From Deltaproteobacteria bacterium (GTDB lineage: Bacteria > Desulfobacterota > Desulfobacteria > Desulfobacterales > UBA5852), in assembly GCA_020444045.1 (NCBI GenBank), contig JAHLLS010000008.1, positions 1-64,000 on the forward strand: 64,000 nt of DNA. Direction: 5' to 3'. Below, one piece after another: positions 60,382 to 64,000 of this stretch (the stretch's first letter is position 1; each line of letters begins with the position of its first letter). The notes under the pieces are model-generated. The model had not been told where the DNA came from and did no database searches. It worked only from the letters and a program-made list of their open reading frames with translations. The translations under genes were made by a program, and so were the position numbers.

Positions 60382-60816
60382 TCAGGCGATCTTCTTGGCA
60401 ATGTCCCGCCCGTAGTCCTGCGCCATCTGCAGGCCGCCTCCGAGACTGGCGGACTTCAGGAGCAACGGCCCGCTGACCATATCCATCTTAAATACGGTCT
60501 TCATGGTCTGGTAGATGCGCTCCTGGGCTTCGGTGCTCCAGCCGTGGGCGCCAAAAGCACCCCCGATCTTGTTGGCCAAATCAGCTTTTTCCGCCAGAAA
60601 CAAAAAGGTTTTCATCGGCTGGAGCATTTCGCCGTGGTAGGTCGGCGAGCCGAAGAGGTAGGCATCGTATCCGTCCAGATCTTCCGCCTTTTTGATGTCT
60701 TTTACATCACATACAACGGCTTCCTGACCTGAAAAACGAATGCCTTCCGCGATCAAGTCCGCGATTTGAAGGGTTTCCTGGGTGCGGGTGGTATAAACGA
60801 TCAATGCCCTGCCCAT
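60382..60816 (-). CDS. Flavodoxin-like protein
   Basis: A 144-residue flavodoxin-fold protein. The FMN phosphate loop region is IVYTTRTQETLQIADLIAEG, a looser form of the T-x-T-G-N-T loop. FGSPTYHGEMLQPMKTFLF and GGAFGAHGWSTEAQERIYQT match the two other loops and resemble the flavodoxin domain of flavodiiron proteins. AGGAG stands about nine bases before the ATG. It is likely a one- or two-electron carrier or a partner in O2/NO reduction within the island. Confidence 0.85.
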   Translation of the reverse strand: MGRALIVYTTRTQETLQIADLIAEGIRFSGQEAVVCDVKDIKKAEDLDGYDAYLFGSPTYHGEMLQPMKTFLFLAEKADLANKIGGAFGAHGWSTEAQERIYQTMKTVFKMDMVSGPLLLKSASLGGGLQMAQDYGRDIAKKIA

Positions 60817-60831
60817 CGATTCAGTCTCCTT

Positions 60832-60987
60832 TTAGCGGATCCGCTTGTCGATCTCCTGGTCCTGACAATCCGGCGTGTAGCACGTTGCATTGAGAAATTC
60901 GCACTTTTCGCCACAGGAGGGACAGGGTTCCGGCGGTTTTTCCTGTTTGATGGTATAGCCACATCGGCTGCATTTCCAGAGCGTCAT
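60832..60987 (-). CDS. Rubredoxin-like small metal-binding protein
   Basis: A 51-residue protein with CSRCGYTI and CPSCGEKCEF, the two CxxC pairs of rubredoxin-like and rubrerythrin C-terminal domains, followed by a short tail with more cysteines (NATCYTPDCQDQEID). GGGAGG precedes the ATG at 60987; the longer frame from 61062 is not supported. It is probably an electron carrier for rubrerythrin or desulfoferrodoxin, whose genes lie next to it on the same strand. Confidence 0.8.
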   Translation of the reverse strand: MTLWKCSRCGYTIKQEKPPEPCPSCGEKCEFLNATCYTPDCQDQEIDKRIR

Positions 60988-61116
60988 AAGCCACCTCCCT
61001 GCCACAAAGCTGCCGGTGTCTTCTTCCGGCACCGGTGATCGATGCCGGAAGCGCCACTGCATTTTTCCCGGGCCTTGTCGGCGTGTGTTGGTGTTGTCGC
61101 AGGCACAGCGGATCGA

Positions 61117-61491
61117 TCAGGCCTTCCAGAGCCCGTGCAAGTTGCAATACTCGCGCGCCGTGACCTGGTTCGCCGCAATCATGAAAACCGCCTCCGGCGC
61201 GTCACCGGGGTTGAGATACTGACGATAGACCTTGCCGTCGGCAATAATCTCGATGAATTCGATCCAGTGCTTCTCTTCCATCGGATGCGCCACATCGCCT
61301 ACCTTGACTTTGAAACCGCCATCGATTTTCTCGATGACCGGCACGTGTTTTTCCTTGGCGGCATCCACCGTGTTTTCGGTAAACAGCTTCATGGGCTGTC
61401 CGCAGCAAACCAGCTCGCCGGCTCCGCCGTGCAGAACTTCAACGATATTGCCGCAGATATCACATTTGTAAACCTGGTAGCGTTCGGCCAT
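61117..61491 (-). CDS. dfx: Desulfoferrodoxin (superoxide reductase, 2Fe type)
   Basis: A 124-residue superoxide reductase. Centre I, the desulforedoxin-like site, uses Cys10, Cys13, Cys29 and Cys30. Centre II, the catalytic site, has His49, His69, His75, Cys116 and His119 ([21 protein letters not shown]). The catalytic Glu47 and Lys48 positions are also as expected (KEKHVP). It reduces superoxide to hydrogen peroxide, taking electrons from rubredoxin. AAGGAG precedes the ATG. Confidence 0.96.
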   Translation of the reverse strand: MAERYQVYKCDICGNIVEVLHGGAGELVCCGQPMKLFTENTVDAAKEKHVPVIEKIDGGFKVKVGDVAHPMEEKHWIEFIEIIADGKVYRQYLNPGDAPEAVFMIAANQVTAREYCNLHGLWKA

Positions 61492-61578
61492 TTTGGGTCT
61501 CCTTGTGTAATGGGTTGGAATGCTTCCCGCAACGTCCGGTTTTGACGCCGGCCAACGCGGGAAGCCGGTTAGCGATCT

Positions 61579-62154
61579 CTACCAGTTCTCGCCCAGCAGC
61601 TCGAAGTACGCCTGGGGATGGGCACAGGCCGGGCACATCTCGGGCGCTTCCAACGCCTCGGTGACATACCCGCAGTTCAGACAACGCCATTTGGCCACCT
61701 GCTCACGTTTGAACACCCGGTCGGCCTTGATATTACCGGCCAGTTCCACATAGCGTTTTTCGTGTTGCTGTTCAGCGACCGCGATGCCTTCCATGATCAT
61801 GGCCGGCGCTTCGAATCCCTCCTCCCGCGCCACTTTGGCAAAACCCGGATACATCTCCGTGTATTCGTACTTTTCGCCAGCCGCCGATTCCAGCAAATTA
61901 TCGTAGGTCGCACCGATCACGCCGGCTGGAAAGGCCGCCACTATCTCGGTCTCCCCACCCTCGAGCAATTTGAAAAGCCGTTTGGCGTGCTCTTTTTCCT
62001 GATTGGCCGTTTCCTCAAAAATCTGAGCGATTTGGACATAGCCATCTTTTTTGGCCTGTTTGGCAAAATAAGTGTAGCGGTTGCGTGCCTGGGATTCGCC
62101 GGCGAAGGCGGTTAGAATGTTTTTTTCGGTTTGGGATCCTTTCAACGTTGCCAC
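61579..62154 (-). CDS. rbr: Rubrerythrin
   Basis: A 191-residue peroxidase. The N-terminal four-helix bundle holds the diiron ligands (AFAGESQARNRY, EETANQEKEHAKR, GIAVAEQQHEKRY), and the C-terminal rubredoxin-like domain has CLNCGYV and CPACAHPQ. It reduces hydrogen peroxide with electrons from rubredoxin. The start is GTG behind GGAGG; an ATG alternative is not evident. It follows the unidentified 100-residue gene upstream, and lies between that and desulfoferrodoxin. Confidence 0.95.
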   Translation of the reverse strand: MATLKGSQTEKNILTAFAGESQARNRYTYFAKQAKKDGYVQIAQIFEETANQEKEHAKRLFKLLEGGETEIVAAFPAGVIGATYDNLLESAAGEKYEYTEMYPGFAKVAREEGFEAPAMIMEGIAVAEQQHEKRYVELAGNIKADRVFKREQVAKWRCLNCGYVTEALEAPEMCPACAHPQAYFELLGENW

Positions 62155-62224
62155 TTGTTATCCTCCTCTGAAGGGTTGAGAGATATAAAGGTGAGTCTAC
62201 ACTATGCTTAAGCCTCTGAGGGAA

Positions 62225-62527
62225 TCAGCCCTCCTGAAGCCACCAGCCTTTTTCCTGATGCGACCGCTTTTCTTCTTCGGCCATCTTTTTCAATTTGTAG
62301 GCCGTGTCTCGCAACACGCCGTACAATACGCCACACCCGATATCTTCACGATCGGCATCCCCTTGATCGGCCAAAGAAATCATCTCCTCTGCGAGGTGTA
62401 AAATTTTAATGATGTTTCGATCACAAGGTTTCACCAGTGGGCAGGCTCCAAAAAAGGCCCCCGGGGATCCCTTCAGATGTTGAACGGATCCGGCAGCCAT
62501 TCGGCCTATCCCTTCTTCAAATGGCAT
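62225..62527 (-). CDS. Conserved-looking hypothetical protein
   Basis: About 100 residues, mostly helical, with four cysteines (FFGACPLVKPCDRN, DIGCGVLYG) and a charged C-terminus (KLKKMAEEEKRSHQEKG). No family is recognised. It is 70 bases upstream of rubrerythrin on the same strand and might be co-transcribed. The start could be ATG 62527 or TTG 62551, with no clear ribosome binding site. Cysteines suggest metal or redox chemistry, but that is only a guess. Confidence 0.5.
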   Translation of the reverse strand: MPFEEGIGRMAAGSVQHLKGSPGAFFGACPLVKPCDRNIIKILHLAEEMISLADQGDADREDIGCGVLYGVLRDTAYKLKKMAEEEKRSHQEKGWWLQEG

Positions 62528-62551
62528 GCCACGCCGCAAAATATTCAGCAA

Positions 62552-62971
62552 TATATTGATTTAATTACTATAATATTGAAATTCAACAGTGCCCGGCGGT
62601 AGGTTGTCATTGGTTTAGACTGTATTTGTGATACACACGCAAGGCCTTATCCAGCAGGTGTCACCAGGGTTTTCAACGAGAAGTCCGGCGTCCTGTGGGT
62701 CATGTGCCAGTGTCACGGGTTTCCAGCACTAATATGAGACATATTGTTTCACAATAAAAATATGAGACAATTCTTAAAATACGTTAGGCGCTTGAATTTA
62801 TTGATTGAATCTGAAAACGGGAAAGGCGGCTGGAACCATTGATCGGAAGACCCTAACCCACCGTGGCGAACGCTTCCGGATGATCAGGGACATAGCAGAC
62901 TTGGGCTGGACTTGCAAGGTTCGGGTGAAGATGAAGGCCGGGATCAGGGGCCCCATGATCCCGACTGCGGG
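62552..62971. other. Intergenic stretch with short TGAGACA repeats
   Basis: About 420 bases. ATATGAGACA occurs twice (at 62732-62741 and 62760-62769), each followed by an AT-rich tail. A 65-codon plus-strand frame (62805-63002) overlaps the next gene on the opposite strand and is not supported. No gene or RNA can be named. The repeated string recalls the end repeats of some IS elements, but no transposase is present. Confidence 0.4.
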
Positions 62972-63727
62972 CTACAGCCGTTTCGACATGTCCACCCGCT
63001 GACCGCGGGGGGAGATCACGATTTCCTCGACCGGAATGTCCGCACCGGCATTTTTCAGGCTTTTCATCACAAGGGCCTGCAAACCGGCACAGCAGGGAAC
63101 TTCGAGCCGGACGACGGTAATGGTGCGAATATCCGCCTGCTGGAAAACCTGGGTGAACTTTTCCTCGTAAAGGGCGAGATCGTCAAATTTGGGGCAGCCC
63201 GCCATCACGACGCGGCCCTTGAGCAAATCGCGATGCAGCGTGGGAAACGCAATGGCGCCGCAGTCGGCCAACACCAGCAGATCTGCGCCTTTCAGAAAAG
63301 GCGCGTGGGGCGGCACCAGACGGATTTTAATCGGCCAGTGGGTCAGCGTGGATATGTCGCCGCCCTCCGGTAGGATGTCAGCGGACAACCCGGCCCCTTC
63401 CGGCCGCGGAGCGAACATTTTCACACCGGCCGACGGACAGCCGCCACCGGCGAACGCTTTGGCCGGTTTTTGATTCTGATCCTGCTGGGCCAGGTGATCT
63501 TCAACCGCCGCCTCGTCGAACGCCTCGGCCTCGCGCTCGACAATCTGCAGCGCACCGGTCGGGCACTCACCGATGCAAGCCCCCAGCCCATCGCACAGGT
63601 TGTCGGAAATCACGCGGGCCTTGTCGTCGACAATCGCCAGCGCCCCTTCGGCACAGCCGGTGATACACTGGCCGCAGCCATCACACAGTTCTTCATCGAT
63701 CTCGATGATTTTTCGAACGATTTTCAT
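62972..63727 (-). CDS. Ferredoxin-domain iron-sulfur protein
   Basis: A 251-residue protein. The N-terminal 75 residues form a two-cluster ferredoxin: CDGCGQCITGCAEGAL and CDGLGACIGECPTGAL, the second with G-A in place of one spacing residue but all four Cys present. The rest contains further cysteines (GGGCPSAGVKMF, LADCGAIAFP, MAGCPKFDD, VPCCAGLQAL), suggesting extra metal sites. I do not recognise the C-terminal family. It follows the gene at the window end by 25 bases in the same direction. Confidence 0.8.
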   Translation of the reverse strand: MKIVRKIIEIDEELCDGCGQCITGCAEGALAIVDDKARVISDNLCDGLGACIGECPTGALQIVEREAEAFDEAAVEDHLAQQDQNQKPAKAFAGGGCPSAGVKMFAPRPEGAGLSADILPEGGDISTLTHWPIKIRLVPPHAPFLKGADLLVLADCGAIAFPTLHRDLLKGRVVMAGCPKFDDLALYEEKFTQVFQQADIRTITVVRLEVPCCAGLQALVMKSLKNAGADIPVEEIVISPRGQRVDMSKRL

Positions 63728-63752
63728 GGGTCGGTCCTCATTGCTCAGGGCC

Positions 63753-64000
63753 TCAACCAGCCATGAGCGCATTGGCCTGCTGGTGGCAGGCGTCGGTGCC
63801 GCAGGCGCCAACCGCCCGCTGCAGGTCGGCTTCATTCAGCGCACCGTCTCGTTTCTGTTCTTCCAATCCGGCCAGCAGAATGGCGTCGCGCACGATGCGC
63901 AGTTCGAGCGATGCACCGCTGACGTTGTCATTCAGTTGGGTGATCAGGTCGCAAACGGCCGCCGTCAATTCGCCACGGGCATGGACCCGGTCCAGAATGG
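63753..64000 (-). CDS. C-terminal part of an unidentified protein, cut by the window edge
   Basis: At least 81 codons open to the window end, so the N-terminus lies outside. The visible part is helical, ending in GACGTDACHQQANALMAG with two cysteines; LTAAVCDLITQLNDNVSGAS and ALNEADLQRAV could be the small helical lid of an AAA-type ATPase, but this is a weak guess. It is the upstream neighbour of the ferredoxin-domain gene and likely in its operon. Confidence 0.6.
   Translation of the reverse strand, partial: ILDRVHARGELTAAVCDLITQLNDNVSGASLELRIVRDAILLAGLEEQKRDGALNEADLQRAVGACGTDACHQQANALMAG

Noticed and set aside
62805..63002. 65-codon plus-strand frame
   Set aside because: It runs into the supported ferredoxin-domain gene on the other strand and has no recognisable sequence or ribosome binding site.
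1..64000. CRISPR array, rRNA, tRNA, phage or intact transposase genes
   Set aside because: I looked for regularly spaced direct repeats, cloverleaf-like segments with CCA-type ends and transposase motifs and saw none that hold up. tRNA detection by eye is imperfect and a covariance search would be decisive.

Overview
The window is typical of an anaerobic, sulfate-reducer-like member of the Desulfobacterota (formerly Deltaproteobacteria). This is inferred from gene content: desulfoferrodoxin, rubrerythrin, rubredoxin, an FprA-type flavodiiron protein, a small class III-type multiheme cytochrome c, a tungsten-type aldehyde:ferredoxin oxidoreductase, a small assimilatory-type sulfite reductase, a DVU0298-like HEAT protein and cytochrome bd oxidase. 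Coding DNA is GC-rich. The first kilobase and the 48.1-49.3 kb segment are AT-richer and look like accessory or decayed DNA. No rRNA, tRNA, CRISPR array or intact insertion sequence was seen.

Layout. 0-1.3 kb: decayed fragments of a lipoprotein esterase and an NADH dehydrogenase. 1.3-5.5 kb: exported amidase, a RidA plus D-serine-dehydratase-like pair, and a K+ channel. 6.1-12.2 kb: class II aldolase, a four-cluster ferredoxin overlapping an aldehyde oxidoreductase, a LysE exporter and a PAS/HD-GYP protein, interleaved with repeats. 12.5-18.3 kb: a three-gene RND efflux operon. 18.5-27.3 kb: a kinase-like (SidJ-related) protein, a divergent SppA-type protease, then an aspartate/fumarate block (exported protein, Dcu transporter, aspartase with a CRP-like N-terminal domain, cardiolipin synthase). 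27.3-33.5 kb: HtrA protease, LamG/VanZ protein, FlK-like thioesterase, a two-component system and a small sulfite reductase. 33.7-37.9 kb: a tightly overlapped five-gene operon (methyltransferase, isoprenyl-diphosphate-synthase-like protein, FtsX-type permease, ABC ATPase, K+ channel). 38.0-43.2 kb: GDSL hydrolase, HAD protein, a GGDEF remnant, methionine aminopeptidase, cyclophilin, and an iron-type DtxR regulator with a FeoB-associated peptide. 43.2-45.7 kb: a membrane redox module (Tat-exported FeS protein, cytochrome b, 29-residue membrane peptide) followed by an ECF sigma factor and ZAS-type anti-sigma. 46.0-48.9 kb: a TetR regulator divergent from a double flavodoxin-fold protein, and a RelE/RHH toxin-antitoxin pair. 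49.3-53.6 kb: CopA, CopZ, a siroheme/ferredoxin protein and a HEAT protein. 53.9-62.5 kb: a dense oxygen-defence island. 62.9-64.0 kb: a ferredoxin-domain protein and the end of an unidentified gene.

How it fits together. Reducing power reaches the oxygen-defence island through rubredoxins, flavodoxins and a triheme cytochrome. There the flavodiiron protein and cytochrome bd remove O2, desulfoferrodoxin removes superoxide and rubrerythrin removes peroxide. The aspartase and Dcu genes would support aspartate/fumarate exchange.

The items most worth a second look are the aspartase fused to a CRP-like domain, the five-gene isoprenoid/ABC/channel operon, the SidJ-like protein, the FMN reductase fused to a catalytically dead ArsC-like domain, the 29-residue peptide of the redox module, and two copies of a dispersed structured repeat whose terminal hairpin is kept although its sequence differs. 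All assignments come from reading the sequence without database searches.
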